Positions 54,106 through 62,533 of a stretch of 64,000 bases of DNA are shown here, in pieces. This stretch comes from Segetibacter aerophilus (GTDB lineage: Bacteria; Bacteroidota; Bacteroidia; Chitinophagales; Chitinophagaceae). The notes beneath the pieces are model-generated. The model did not search any database. It had not been told where the DNA came from and saw only the letters and a program-made list of their open reading frames with translations. Position 1 is the first letter of the stretch. Each line of letters opens with the position of its first letter. Location: positions 1 through 64,000 of the forward strand of contig NZ_BJYT01000006.1 of NCBI RefSeq assembly GCF_007991655.1, read 5' to 3'. The translations under genes were made by a program, and so were the position numbers.

Positions 54106-55518
54106 TTATAGTGTAATCTCTGGCTGACTATCTGAGTTTGCCCTGATTGATAATTTTGTATTCACCATGATCACTATTTCCGGCTGTTCGTGCTTGCCGA
54201 AGAACTTGCCCGGGTCCCACTTGCCATTCTTATTGTTATCGTATAAGATCCGTATTTCGTACTCACCGGGTTCATAGAGTTTGCGCGACCATTCAGACGA
54301 AGTAAGAGCAACGGAGTCAACCACCTGGTCTGTCTTCACAATTTGTAACACTGGGTTTTTTGTAAGATCAAGGTTTTTAAAGCGCAATCTTACCGTACCA
54401 TAATCTCCTGTTCTTTTTGTACTAAACCTGATTGTATCATTTTTCGTGAGTGTAGTGCCGGCTGAGTCGGCAAAAGCATCTTTACGAAGTATTAACCGGT
54501 AAGCAGTATTTTCAGGCCATTTATACAGAATGGTAAACTTCGTTCTACTCGTATCGCGACCAATTGAATAATTAGCTACAACATTAGAGTCCGGACCGAG
54601 CAGGGTAATTTTGGAACTATCAAAAGAGGTTATTTTTTTGTTGAAAGTAAGCACGAAGTTGTTTAGCAGGCTTTGCTTTCCATCCTCAAAATTTGTTTGA
54701 AACCTCAATAGTTTGTCTTCTTTTGCCTTTCCTGTAGCAGGTGCTGAACGTGACTTTACTGTACCGGTGTCAATCTTTTCGAGCTGGTAAGCGTACAGGG
54801 TAACAGGACTGTTATTAGAACTATTGATGGCAGCATCAGCAAAAGCAAATGGTTTAGTTGTGTCATCGTATCGTTTCGAATAATCGTTAGGAAGAGCGTA
54901 CATGGCAAAAGTTCCCGCCGCTATATTTTTAAATTGAAAGTTACCCTTCCCGTCAAGTTTTGCTACATATCTTGGACGTTCTTTTACCACAGCACTATCA
55001 TCCAGGTTTCTATGCAGCACGACGATTAAGGTCGTATCTATTTTTCCTGTCTGGGCCAATATCACTTTTCCTGAAATGGAGTTTGTATCTAACCTTGGCC
55101 CTGTTGAAAACAGGTAGGTGAAATTAGGCGCGACATTTCCTTCGTTGATGTCTCTTAAGGCGTTTCCGAAATTTATAGAGTAGGTGGTATTAGGTTCAAG
55201 CGTGTCTTTAATTCGAATGGTCACTGTTCTAAAACGGGCATTAATAATTGGCGGACTAACAGGATTTGGAGAGACGAGAACATTCTCATACGCATTTTGA
55301 ATTTCAACAAATTCATCAAAGTTCAGTGTGATACGATTGCCGGTAAAGTTGGTCATCGAGTCTCGCGGAGTTGCCTCAACAAGAACAGGCGGAAGTGAGT
55401 CCATTGGCCCTCCACCTGGAGGTATCATGTTAGCGCAGCCCGGCAATCCCACTACTATAAAAGCCGATATGAAAAGAGCAAGTAAGTAAGCATATACAGG
55501 CGTAGTCTTTATCATCAT
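54106..55518 (-). CDS. Ig-like (Big_5-type) domain lipoprotein
   Basis: A 470-residue predicted lipoprotein, with lipobox VGLPGC followed by ANMIPPGGGPMDSLPPVL. The next segment (about 35-135) has the Big_5-type Ig pattern: NRITLNFDEFVEIQNAYENV, TTYSINFGNALRDINEG. A carboxypeptidase-regulatory-like beta segment follows (ISGKVILAQTGKIDTTL), then further Ig-like strands. DNNKNGKWDPGKF resembles a calcium-binding loop. Such lipoproteins are common in Bacteroidota; their role is unknown. Start chosen at MMIKTT (55518). Confidence 0.85.
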   Translation of the reverse strand: MMIKTTPVYAYLLALFISAFIVVGLPGCANMIPPGGGPMDSLPPVLVEATPRDSMTNFTGNRITLNFDEFVEIQNAYENVLVSPNPVSPPIINARFRTVTIRIKDTLEPNTTYSINFGNALRDINEGNVAPNFTYLFSTGPRLDTNSISGKVILAQTGKIDTTLIVVLHRNLDDSAVVKERPRYVAKLDGKGNFQFKNIAAGTFAMYALPNDYSKRYDDTTKPFAFADAAINSSNNSPVTLYAYQLEKIDTGTVKSRSAPATGKAKEDKLLRFQTNFEDGKQSLLNNFVLTFNKKITSFDSSKITLLGPDSNVVANYSIGRDTSRTKFTILYKWPENTAYRLILRKDAFADSAGTTLTKNDTIRFSTKRTGDYGTVRLRFKNLDLTKNPVLQIVKTDQVVDSVALTSSEWSRKLYEPGEYEIRILYDNNKNGKWDPGKFFGKHEQPEIVIMVNTKLSIRANSDSQPEITL

Positions 55519-55533
55519 AATTTTTGTTCGATG

Positions 55534-55541
55534 CAAACTTA
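55534..55541 (-). promoter_or_regulatory. Ig-like lipoprotein -7 element TAAGTTTG
   Basis: TAAGTTTG on the minus strand fits TAnnTTTG and lies 15 nt before the MMIKTT start. Confidence 0.4.
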
Positions 55542-55732
55542 GCTGCAATTCTTTGTTACGGTGTTGTATTTAAGTGATTTATATGATTTTTAGGAAATGT
55601 GCGAAAACAAAATTTGCAGAAGGCAGAACTGCATGAATGATCGCTCTACGGATAATTAGAGGTATTATTAAATTGCTTAAAAAAACATCTAAAGTGCTAG
55701 CATTGATAGCATTTGCTATCGAATTAATTTTA

Positions 55733-55762
55733 TTTTGTTATTGTCGTTAAGTACTATTTTTG
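55733..55762 (+). promoter_or_regulatory. sucD promoter
   Basis: TATTTTTG at 55755-55762 fits TAnnTTTG, with TTTTG at 55733-55737 as a possible -33 box at a short 17-bp spacing. The predicted leader is about 30 nt. Confidence 0.4.
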
Positions 55763-55796
55763 CCCTTCATTAAAAAAACTACATCAAACGTTTGCT

Positions 55797-56669
55797 ATGA
55801 GTGTATTAGTAAATAAAAACTCCAAGGTAATTGTACAGGGTTTTACCGGTACAGAAGGAACTTTTCATGCTACTCAGATGATCGAATACGGTACTAATGT
55901 AGTTGGTGGAGTTACTCCCGGCAAAGGCGGATCAACCCATTTAGATAAGCCGGTATTTAATACCGTAGCAGACGCTGTAGAGAAAACAGGCGCTGATGTA
56001 AGTATCATTTTTGTTCCGCCGGCATTCGCTGCCGATGCTATTATGGAGTCTGCTGACGCAGGTATATCCCTTGTTGTTTGTATCACCGAAGGAATTCCTG
56101 TTCAGGATATGGTGAAGGTTAAGAATTATTTACAAACTAAAACTACCCGCCTGATTGGTCCAAACTGCCCCGGTGTAATTACCGCCGATGAAGCCAAAGT
56201 AGGTATTATGCCAGGTTTCATTTTTAAGCCAGGCAAGATAGGAATTGTATCTAAATCAGGTACGCTAACATACGAAGCTGCAGACCAGGCAGTCAAAGCG
56301 GGGTTGGGAATTTCGACCGCGATAGGTATAGGTGGTGACCCAATCATTGGTACTACGACAAAAGAAGCAGTGGAACTTTTAATGAATGATCCTGAAACCG
56401 AGGGTATCATTATGATCGGAGAAATCGGTGGCGGAATGGAAGCTGAAGCCGCAAGATGGATAAAGGAAAACGGAACCAAGCCTGTGGTTGGATTTATTGC
56501 AGGTCAAACCGCACCTCCGGGTCGTCGTATGGGACACGCCGGTGCCATTATCGGTGGTGCTGATGATACAGCTGCTGCTAAGATGAAAATTCTTGCAGAG
56601 TGCGGAGTGAGCGTGGTAGACAGTCCTGCAGACATCGGAAAAACGATGGCTGAAGCATTAAAGAAATAA
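55797..56669 (+). CDS. sucD: Succinyl-CoA synthetase alpha subunit
   Basis: The alpha subunit of the TCA-cycle enzyme that makes ATP or GTP from succinyl-CoA. The 290-residue protein has the CoA-binding start [39 protein letters not shown] and [14 protein letters not shown]. The phosphohistidine near 247 is in [12 protein letters not shown]. It stands alone here; sucC is not in the window, a common split arrangement in Bacteroidota. A strong terminator follows. Confidence 0.96.
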   Translation: MSVLVNKNSKVIVQGFTGTEGTFHATQMIEYGTNVVGGVTPGKGGSTHLDKPVFNTVADAVEKTGADVSIIFVPPAFAADAIMESADAGISLVVCITEGIPVQDMVKVKNYLQTKTTRLIGPNCPGVITADEAKVGIMPGFIFKPGKIGIVSKSGTLTYEAADQAVKAGLGISTAIGIGGDPIIGTTTKEAVELLMNDPETEGIIMIGEIGGGMEAEAARWIKENGTKPVVGFIAGQTAPPGRRMGHAGAIIGGADDTAAAKMKILAECGVSVVDSPADIGKTMAEALKK

Positions 56670-56685
56670 ATTGATATAAAACTGA

Positions 56686-56719
56686 AAAGGCCCTGCATAC
56701 AAAATATGCGGGCCTTTTT
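56686..56719 (+). terminator. Intrinsic terminator of sucD
   Basis: A long stem AAAGGCCCTGCATA/TATGCGGGCCTTT with a short loop, followed by a T run on the plus strand, 16 bp after the sucD stop. Confidence 0.92.
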
Positions 56720-56781
56720 AATTTGAAGCTTTGCAGGGTTCCGCAGCCTTTTTTTGGACCAATGCAGACTGCTACTATTTT

Positions 56782-56803
56782 ACATCGTTGCGTCGCACGT
56801 TTC
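56782..56803 (-). repeat. Dispersed palindromic repeat, copy 12
   Basis: ACATCGTTGCGTCGCACGTT followed by TC. Core TGCGTCGCA at 56789-56797 with ACA-N4 on the left. It lies between the sucD terminator and the FAD oxidoreductase gene. Confidence 0.74.
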
Positions 56804-56860
56804 AGCGTTTTTTCTACTATTTACCCAAATAGCCATAATCATAGTTAACCCGAAGAATCA

Positions 56861-57973
56861 ATGGACGACCTAACTCCCAACGCCAACTTCAAAAGCCCTG
56901 ACCCAACAGGTGGTGAAATTGATTTTCTAATTATCGGCCACGGAATTTGCGGTACATTTTTAAGTTATTACTTGCTCGAAGCAGGTAAGCGTGTTTTAGT
57001 AATTGATGATAACAGACCTTTCTCAGCAAGCAAAGTTGCAAGCGGTGTTATCAACCCGGTTACAGGAAGACGCATTGTACGAACGTGGATGATTGAAGAA
57101 TTGCTTCCTTTTGCGTTACGCGAGTATGGCGCTTTGGGCAAGCAACTAGGGGTACGTCTGGTGAAAGAATGCAGCGTGCTCGATTTTCATCCAAGCCTCC
57201 AAATGAAGGATGCGTTTGAAAAAAGATTGGAAGAAGAAACGGAATACTTGCATCAACGGGCTGAAGCAGACTGGCGAGAAATTTTTAATTTTCATTTCGG
57301 GGTGGGAGAGATCAGTCCCTGCCTGCTGATTGACATTAATACATTGCTGTGCGTTTGGCGACAGCAGTTGCAGAAGAAACACGTGTTAGTGGAAGAAACG
57401 TTTTTGCCAGAACACCTTACCGTCACGGACAATAGCATTACCTACAAAAATTTTACAGCCGATAAGATTATTTTTTGCGACGGTGTGAACGGGATTGATA
57501 ATACTTTCTTTCGAAATCTTCCTTATTCGCCTAATAAAGGGGAAGCCATTATTGCCCAAATACCTAATCTCGATACAAACTTTATTTATAAACAAGGTCT
57601 AAGTATTGTTCCCTGGAAAGATGATCTTTTTTGGATCGGTTCTACCTACGAATGGAATTTTACTGACGCTTTACCTACCGCAATTTTTAAAGACAGGGTA
57701 AAGAATTTTCTAACCTATTTTTTAAAAACACCTTTTGAAATTGTTGATCATATAGCATCTGTAAGGCCTGCAAATATGGAGAGGCGTCCTTTTGTTGGTC
57801 TTCATCCTACACATTCAACAGTGGGTATCCTAAATGGAATGGGAACAAAAGGATGCTCGCTTGCTCCGTTTTTTGCAAAGCAGCTTGCCGATTTATTGGC
57901 TGGCGGAAAACCGATTGCTCCCGAGGCTGATGTAAAGCGGTTTGAAAAGATTTTAGCCAGGAAAATGAATTAG
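56861..57973 (+). CDS. FAD-dependent oxidoreductase (DAO family)
   Basis: A 370-residue D-amino-acid-oxidase-fold flavoprotein. The FAD loop FLIIGHGICGTFLSYYLLEAGKR lies at about 22-44. SKVASGVINPVTGRRIVRTW and SVRPANMERRPFVG near the C-terminus, with GILNGMGTKGCSLAPFFAKQL, are the family blocks. The substrate is probably an amine or amino acid but cannot be named. A small membrane protein gene follows after 29 bp. Confidence 0.87.
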   Translation: MDDLTPNANFKSPDPTGGEIDFLIIGHGICGTFLSYYLLEAGKRVLVIDDNRPFSASKVASGVINPVTGRRIVRTWMIEELLPFALREYGALGKQLGVRLVKECSVLDFHPSLQMKDAFEKRLEEETEYLHQRAEADWREIFNFHFGVGEISPCLLIDINTLLCVWRQQLQKKHVLVEETFLPEHLTVTDNSITYKNFTADKIIFCDGVNGIDNTFFRNLPYSPNKGEAIIAQIPNLDTNFIYKQGLSIVPWKDDLFWIGSTYEWNFTDALPTAIFKDRVKNFLTYFLKTPFEIVDHIASVRPANMERRPFVGLHPTHSTVGILNGMGTKGCSLAPFFAKQLADLLAGGKPIAPEADVKRFEKILARKMN

Positions 57974-58002
57974 TCCGCAATACCTATTTTTGATTCAAAT
58001 AC

Positions 58003-58392
58003 ATGCAAATGTCCAATTCCCAGGAGACCTACTCAATCCCATCCAAGTTTAGAAGAATCGAAAACCTTCACATCGTTTTTTGGTTATTAAAAGATCTTAG
58101 CTGGGCCATGCTTTGGAAACCTATGGGTTTAATTATGATCATTCCCACAATAGGCGCCGCATTATTAATTACATGGCAAACACGGGCAATAAAAAGCGAG
58201 TTGCTGCACAACCTTGCAGTAGACTTTTGGATAATAGCCAACGCATATTGGATGCTTACAGAATTTTATTCTAAAAATGACAGCCTTCGCTTTTACACCA
58301 TTATCCCGTTTTCCATTGGCCTTATCATCATTGCCTACTACTATATATTCATAAAGCCGAAGGAGAAAAAGGTAACGGAGTTAGCAAATTGA
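58003..58392 (+). CDS. Unknown small membrane protein
   Basis: A 129-residue protein with three to four hydrophobic helices (about 25-60, 70-88 and 98-115) and a basic tail IKPKEKKVTELAN. FWLLKDLSWAMLWKPMG is its most distinctive segment. I do not recognise the family by name. It lies 29 bp after the FAD oxidoreductase in the same direction and may be cotranscribed. Confidence 0.7.
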   Translation: MQMSNSQETYSIPSKFRRIENLHIVFWLLKDLSWAMLWKPMGLIMIIPTIGAALLITWQTRAIKSELLHNLAVDFWIIANAYWMLTEFYSKNDSLRFYTIIPFSIGLIIIAYYYIFIKPKEKKVTELAN

Positions 58393-58467
58393 TTGCAACA
58401 AGGCTTGGGAGAATCTCCAACAACTGCTACGCTTCGATAAAATGCTCTATAAAGATTTGCCGTTGAA

Positions 58468-58486
58468 GGGAGTGACACAACAATGC
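58468..58486 (+). repeat. Dispersed palindromic repeat, copy 13
   Basis: GGGAGTGACACAACAATGC. Core AGTGACACA at 58471-58479 has one imperfect end, followed by ACAA. It lies between the small membrane protein gene and the deoxyhypusine-synthase-like gene. Confidence 0.62.
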
Positions 58487-58596
58487 AACATAGCAGTACT
58501 GAAGTGGGTAAAACTATACCTTCTTACTTGTCAAAACCCCCGATCAAAAGACGAGTGTTTTTTAATTTATTAACCTGCTATTATGTTTCTAAGTTT

Positions 58597-58604
58597 TACT
58601 TTTG
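58597..58604 (+). promoter_or_regulatory. DHS-like gene -7 element TACTTTTG
   Basis: TACTTTTG fits TAnnTTTG and lies 18 nt before ATG 58623. No clear -33 box. Confidence 0.4.
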
Positions 58605-58622
58605 CCGCCCAAATAATTTAAT

Positions 58623-59597
58623 ATGAATAAAGGTCCTGTTTCACAATTTATACAGCATCATTACCGTCACTTCAATGCTGCTGCTTTGGTTGATGCAGCT
58701 AAAGGTTACGAGACTCATTTGCTCGAAGGCGGCAAGATGATGGTAACGCTGGCTGGTGCTATGAGTACTGCAGAACTTGGTATCTCGCTGGCTCAAATGA
58801 TACGGGAAGATAAGATCCAGATTATTAGTTGCACAGGTGCTAACCTGGAGGAAGACGTAATGAACCTTGTGGCGCATACCCATTATAAAAGAGTTCCTAA
58901 CTACCGCGAATTAAGCCCGAAGGAGGAATGGGAACTGCTTGAAAACGGGTATAACCGCGTGACTGATACCTGCATTCCCGAGGAGGAAGCATTCAGGCGC
59001 ATCCAAAAGCATATCCATAAAATTTGGAAAGATGCAGAAGACAAAGGCGAACGATATTTTCCGCACGAGTATATGTACAAATTGTTGCTTAGCGGCGTAA
59101 TGAAAGAGCATTATGAAATACCGGTAGAGCATAGCTGGATGATTGCCGCGGCCGAAAAAAATCTCCCCATTATCGTTCCGGGATGGGAAGACAGCACGAT
59201 GGGAAACATCTTTGCCAGCTACGTTGTGAAAGGCGAGCTGAAGGCAAGCACAATGAAAAGCGGTATTGAATACATGGTTTGGTTAAGCGACTGGTATCGT
59301 CATAATAGCGCTGGTAAAGGGATTGGATTTTTTCAAATTGGTGGTGGTATTGCTGGAGACTTTCCGATTTGCGTTGTGCCGATGTTGTACCAGGATCTTG
59401 AAATGCACGAGGTGCCTTTTTGGAGTTATTTCTGCCAGATCAGCGATAGTACAACCAGCTATGGAAGCTATAGCGGAGCTGTTCCAAATGAAAAGATTAC
59501 CTGGGGTAAGCTGGACATCCATACGCCTAAATTCATTGTAGAAAGTGATGCTACAATTGTAGCTCCCTTGATCTTCGCTTACATTTTGGGATTGTAG
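58623..59597 (+). CDS. Deoxyhypusine-synthase-like protein
   Basis: A 324-residue protein of the deoxyhypusine synthase family. GGKMMVTLAGAMSTAELGISL forms the NAD-binding start, and ISCTGANLEEDVMN, PIIVPGWEDSTMG and QIGGGIAGDFPICVVPM follow. The catalytic lysine of the family is kept near 296 in ITWGKLDIHTP. Bacteria lack eIF5A, the substrate of the eukaryotic enzyme. Bacterial homologues are thought to act on small polyamines, for example to form homospermidine, but the substrate here is unknown. Confidence 0.9.
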   Translation: MNKGPVSQFIQHHYRHFNAAALVDAAKGYETHLLEGGKMMVTLAGAMSTAELGISLAQMIREDKIQIISCTGANLEEDVMNLVAHTHYKRVPNYRELSPKEEWELLENGYNRVTDTCIPEEEAFRRIQKHIHKIWKDAEDKGERYFPHEYMYKLLLSGVMKEHYEIPVEHSWMIAAAEKNLPIIVPGWEDSTMGNIFASYVVKGELKASTMKSGIEYMVWLSDWYRHNSAGKGIGFFQIGGGIAGDFPICVVPMLYQDLEMHEVPFWSYFCQISDSTTSYGSYSGAVPNEKITWGKLDIHTPKFIVESDATIVAPLIFAYILGL

Positions 59598-59627
59598 TTT
59601 TTGTTACCGGCGAATGGTCTTAATTGA

Positions 59628-59650
59628 TCATGGTTGCGACGCTCCGTTCG
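59628..59650 (-). repeat. Dispersed palindromic repeat, degenerate copy 14
   Basis: CATGGTTGCGACGCTCCGTT aligns with the copy at 33797-33822 (CATCGTTGTGTCACTCCGTT). Core TGCGACGCT at 59635-59643. It lies between the DHS-like gene and its terminator. Confidence 0.48.
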
Positions 59651-59674
59651 AGATTAGTTATTCTATAATACATT

Positions 59675-59712
59675 TTAAAACCCTCTTTCATCGGAGGGTT
59701 TTAGTTTTTTGC
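59675..59712. terminator. Intrinsic terminator between DHS-like gene and 59786-60253
   Basis: A perfect stem AAAACCCTC/GAGGGTTTT (59677-59702) with an 8-nt loop, followed on the plus strand by TAGTTTTTTG. The A-rich left side gives a T run on the minus strand too, so it may serve both convergent genes. Confidence 0.87.
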
Positions 59713-59785
59713 AATTAGGAATTTAAGGGCTACTGTAAGTTTGGAAAAAGCCTGCAGAATTCAATTAACAGCAAGATAATTTCTG

Positions 59786-60253
59786 TCAATTTGTTGCAGT
59801 TCTATTAAGCGTATAGCTAAAATCTCTGTTTCCTACCATCAGGTTTTTCTGAGGGTCTAAAAAAAAGAAAACGTTGTCGTTTGCTTTCAGAAAAAATACA
59901 GCACCGCGGCCAGCAGGGTTTAACTGGTAAACAAGCGCTTCAGGATTTGCCGCGGTTCCTACTGTTGCATGCCACTTGCCCTTCAATACATCTGCACCCT
60001 TAAATACAAATCCCTCTAATTGAAATGTGCCCTCGTCATTTTTTGCCGGGCCTTTGTAGAGCTTTAACCTCCATTTTATTTTTATGCATTCGGGCGTTGT
60101 TGTTTGGTTAAACTGTTTTGCCAATTCCTGGCAAGGTGTTCTTCCGTCAAAAACTCCAACAAGATCACTTGCCTTTTCTGCTGTCTGGGCTGTGCAATTG
60201 TTTATGTAAAAAAAGGAGCTAAATAGTAAGAAGGGTAGAATGAAGTTTTTCAT
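59786..60253 (-). CDS. Small secreted protein, NlpE-like paralogue B
   Basis: A 155-residue exported protein with signal peptide about 1-22 (ending CTAQ). Conserved with its upstream neighbour are VFDGRTPCQ, a second Cys before IKWRLKLY, GTFQLEGF, and NVFFFLDPQKNLMVGN...FSYTLNR. The pattern of a short beta-barrel with an early TPC motif and a DN-LxxLD strand vaguely resembles NlpE N-terminal domains, but the similarity is weak. It is 21 bp after paralogue A. Confidence 0.7.
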   Translation of the reverse strand: MKNFILPFLLFSSFFYINNCTAQTAEKASDLVGVFDGRTPCQELAKQFNQTTTPECIKIKWRLKLYKGPAKNDEGTFQLEGFVFKGADVLKGKWHATVGTAANPEALVYQLNPAGRGAVFFLKANDNVFFFLDPQKNLMVGNRDFSYTLNRTATN

Positions 60254-60274
60254 AGCAATTCATTTTTTAATGAC

Positions 60275-60775
60275 TCATTTTTCAATCCTGTTTACGGCAT
60301 AACTAAAACCTGCGTTACCTGTTATAAAATCATGATTGTTATCAGCAAAATGAAGCACATTATTATCCATCTGAATTAATAAAAGTTCCGGCTTCAGATG
60401 GTTGCCGCTAAAATGATACAATCTGTGTTTTTCGTTCGGCTTAGTCTCACCAACGATTTTGTAAGTTCCGGAGATTTCGATTTTCTTTCCGCCGCCCTTA
60501 AACCCATTTGTATTCGGTTGAGACTCGCCGTACAGAGCTGATAATTGAAAGTGACCGGAAGGGTTATCTAATAGTCTTATTTCCCACTTGATAAACTCAC
60601 AGGTTTCAACGGAGGGTATTTCTAATGAAGCTTTAATAAATGAGTCGCAGGGAGTACTTCCTACAAAAACTCCTGCCGTAATTGCCGATGTTGTGCCGGT
60701 GGTGTTTTGTGGATGGGCCTTCATTACCAGAATACAAGTAAGAACTATGGCAAGGAAAATCTTAATTGTCATCAT
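60275..60775 (-). CDS. Small secreted protein, NlpE-like paralogue A
   Basis: A 166-residue exported protein with signal peptide about 1-22 (ending AHPQ). VFVGSTPCD, CEFIKWEIRLLD, GHFQLSALYGES, NNVLHFADNNHDFITGNAGFSYAVNR line up with the adjacent paralogue at 59786-60253, showing an old tandem duplication. The function is unknown. Confidence 0.72.
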   Translation of the reverse strand: MMTIKIFLAIVLTCILVMKAHPQNTTGTTSAITAGVFVGSTPCDSFIKASLEIPSVETCEFIKWEIRLLDNPSGHFQLSALYGESQPNTNGFKGGGKKIEISGTYKIVGETKPNEKHRLYHFSGNHLKPELLLIQMDNNVLHFADNNHDFITGNAGFSYAVNRIEK

Positions 60776-61059
60776 GAGCTTCTGAATTTAAAATTATAAC
60801 CTGGAGAAAAAATTCGACAATTACAAAGACCGGTGCAACCAGCAAATAGAATTTTAAGTGAATTGAAAAATGAAAGCTATTTGCCGTTTACTAAATATAA
60901 TCATTAAAGGGGAAATATGGGATACAGGAACTGCTATAATAGAAGCTGTAAAAGACGGGATGCCCTAAAATGACTATCTAGAAAATTGCAGGGATTGGTT
61001 TTAAAGATGTCTTCGCATTACATACATAGAACACATCTTTTTAAGGTCGTTTTTAATTT
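60776..61059. other. Intergenic region between paralogue A and the Uma2 gene
   Basis: About 284 bp with no accepted gene. A 32-codon frame (60870-60968) starting MKAICRLLN and containing IWDTGTAIIEAVKDGMP has some protein-like character and may be a gene remnant. No terminator, promoter or dispersed-repeat copy is clear. Confidence 0.35.
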
Positions 61060-61608
61060 TTACCAAATTTCCTTAAATAAGATTTTCGCAGTACAGCCCG
61101 TTTCAAAAGAGAAGTCATAGCTAAGATCTCTTCCTGATTGCTTTAGTTGGTAGATTCCATTTTCTATAGCGTAAACTTCCACCTCTTCCTCGTCGGGGTT
61201 GACAATCAAATAGTATTTTATCTGTTGTTGTTCGTATATGGCAAACTTGCTGTGCCTGTCCTTTAAAGCAGTAGATGGAGACAAAATTTCGACAACTAAG
61301 TCCGGGGGGAAATCAAGATATTTTTTATTGATTTCAGCATAAACAATTAGCAAATCGGGTTGTACAATAATATCTTCCGCAACCTTGTAATCTAATGGCT
61401 GAACCACCTTACAGGCTTTGCATTTTTTTAATTCGTTGCCGAATTCTATTGTAAGGTTACTCGCTATTATCTGGTGTTTTGGTACTGGCATCGGGCTCAT
61501 GGCGTAGGGGATGCCATCGATCAACTCCCATTGACCTTTCCAATTGAGCCAATCCTCGTAAGTGTAATGGGGTAATATTTTAACTGCGCTTGCCATTTCT
61601 TGTATCAA
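61060..61608 (-). CDS. Uma2 family (DUF820) putative restriction-endonuclease-fold protein
   Basis: A 182-residue PD-(D/E)xK-fold protein. YTYEDWLNWKGQWELIDGIP is the typical Uma2 start. The nuclease-like site is VQPDLLIVY followed by PDLVVEILSPSTALKDR and IKYYLIVNPDEEEVEVY. The family is abundant in cyanobacteria and scattered in Bacteroidota; nuclease activity is inferred from fold and its role is unknown. The start may be Met5 (61596). Confidence 0.85.
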   Translation of the reverse strand: MIQEMASAVKILPHYTYEDWLNWKGQWELIDGIPYAMSPMPVPKHQIIASNLTIEFGNELKKCKACKVVQPLDYKVAEDIIVQPDLLIVYAEINKKYLDFPPDLVVEILSPSTALKDRHSKFAIYEQQQIKYYLIVNPDEEEVEVYAIENGIYQLKQSGRDLSYDFSFETGCTAKILFKEIW

Positions 61609-61698
61609 ATTTAAATCATCCGATTTGGTAATAGCTAAAATTATTCCTGTTCACTTTTCTTATTGAGGATTTGTAAAAAAGGAGATAAAAGCTTTAAA

Positions 61699-61723
61699 GT
61701 ACAAGTGTGCGACGCAACGGCTG
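61699..61723 (+). repeat. Dispersed palindromic repeat, copy 15
   Basis: GTACAAGTGTGCGACGCAAC followed by GGCTG. Core TGCGACGCA at 61708-61716 with ACA-N4 on the left. It lies between the Uma2 gene start and the CPBP gene end. Confidence 0.75.
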
Positions 61724-61762
61724 CTCGATGAAAAACCTTCAGAACGGCTACTAAAAATAACT

Positions 61763-62530
61763 TCAAAATAATTCGCCCTGCCTGTATAAGTCGAACATGC
61801 AGGCAGTAAGATTGAACACGAAATGAAAGATAACGCCATACCAAAGGGTATTATACTTGCGGCGCAAATTGCCAATAAAAAAGGCAAAAGGGATCAGCCA
61901 GATAAGCGACATCAGGTTGAGGTGCATAATGGCAAATAGAAAGGCTGTAAGCGCTACGACAAGGCGCTCGTTTAAAAAGTTAGAACAGTAGTTATACATG
62001 ACACCTCTAAAAGTCAGCTCCTCAAAAAGAGCGGGCATAAGGGCAATTGAATAAACCATCACGAGCGTGGGATAATTGTACAACCTATAAGCCTGGTAGT
62101 AGCTGATGTCGGTATGAAAAAAAGTAACATTCAACTCTCTTACACTAATAGTAACAAGTAAAGAGCCCACTGCGGCAATCAAGATCACCCCAGAAAGGAT
62201 ATACCAGTTGAAGTTGTTGAACCTGAGAATGGGTTTTATCATCGGCCAATTAAGCCACGTAAACCTTAACGTAATAGCAGCGAGTACTAACTCAACCCAA
62301 AAAAGCTCATCGTAGTTGTTGAACCAGGAGCTGTGTTTTATTAAAAGACAGATAAAGAGGTAAATAAAGTAGAAAGTAAAAACCCTTCTTAAATCTGAGT
62401 TATTAAATATGTTGATCGTGACTGCCTCCGCACCCAGGTAGTTGCCGCAGTTGTGACAGTACCGTTGCTCCTCGAGGACCACAATGTCGCACTCTTGGCA
62501 AGTTGGAGTTATGGTATATTCTTCTGTCAC
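61763..62530 (-). CDS. CPBP-family intramembrane protease with N-terminal zinc ribbon
   Basis: A 255-residue membrane protein. An N-terminal zinc ribbon (CQECDIV...RYCHNCGNYLG, about 10-33) precedes about seven hydrophobic helices. The CPBP (Abi) protease motifs are LFEELTFRGVMYNY (EExxxR), then the histidines in FAIMHLNL and GVIFHFVFN. These would form a zinc-dependent glutamyl protease inside the membrane. The adjacent 62534-63142 gene also has a zinc ribbon plus helices and ends 3 bp upstream, so they probably form one transcript. Confidence 0.88.
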   Translation of the reverse strand: MTEEYTITPTCQECDIVVLEEQRYCHNCGNYLGAEAVTINIFNNSDLRRVFTFYFIYLFICLLIKHSSWFNNYDELFWVELVLAAITLRFTWLNWPMIKPILRFNNFNWYILSGVILIAAVGSLLVTISVRELNVTFFHTDISYYQAYRLYNYPTLVMVYSIALMPALFEELTFRGVMYNYCSNFLNERLVVALTAFLFAIMHLNLMSLIWLIPFAFFIGNLRRKYNTLWYGVIFHFVFNLTACMFDLYRQGELF

Positions 62531-62533
62531 TGA

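Noticed and set aside
60870-60968. 32-codon frame in the gap before the Uma2 gene
   Set aside because: Too short and without a recognised family, promoter or ribosome site; recorded only as a possible remnant.
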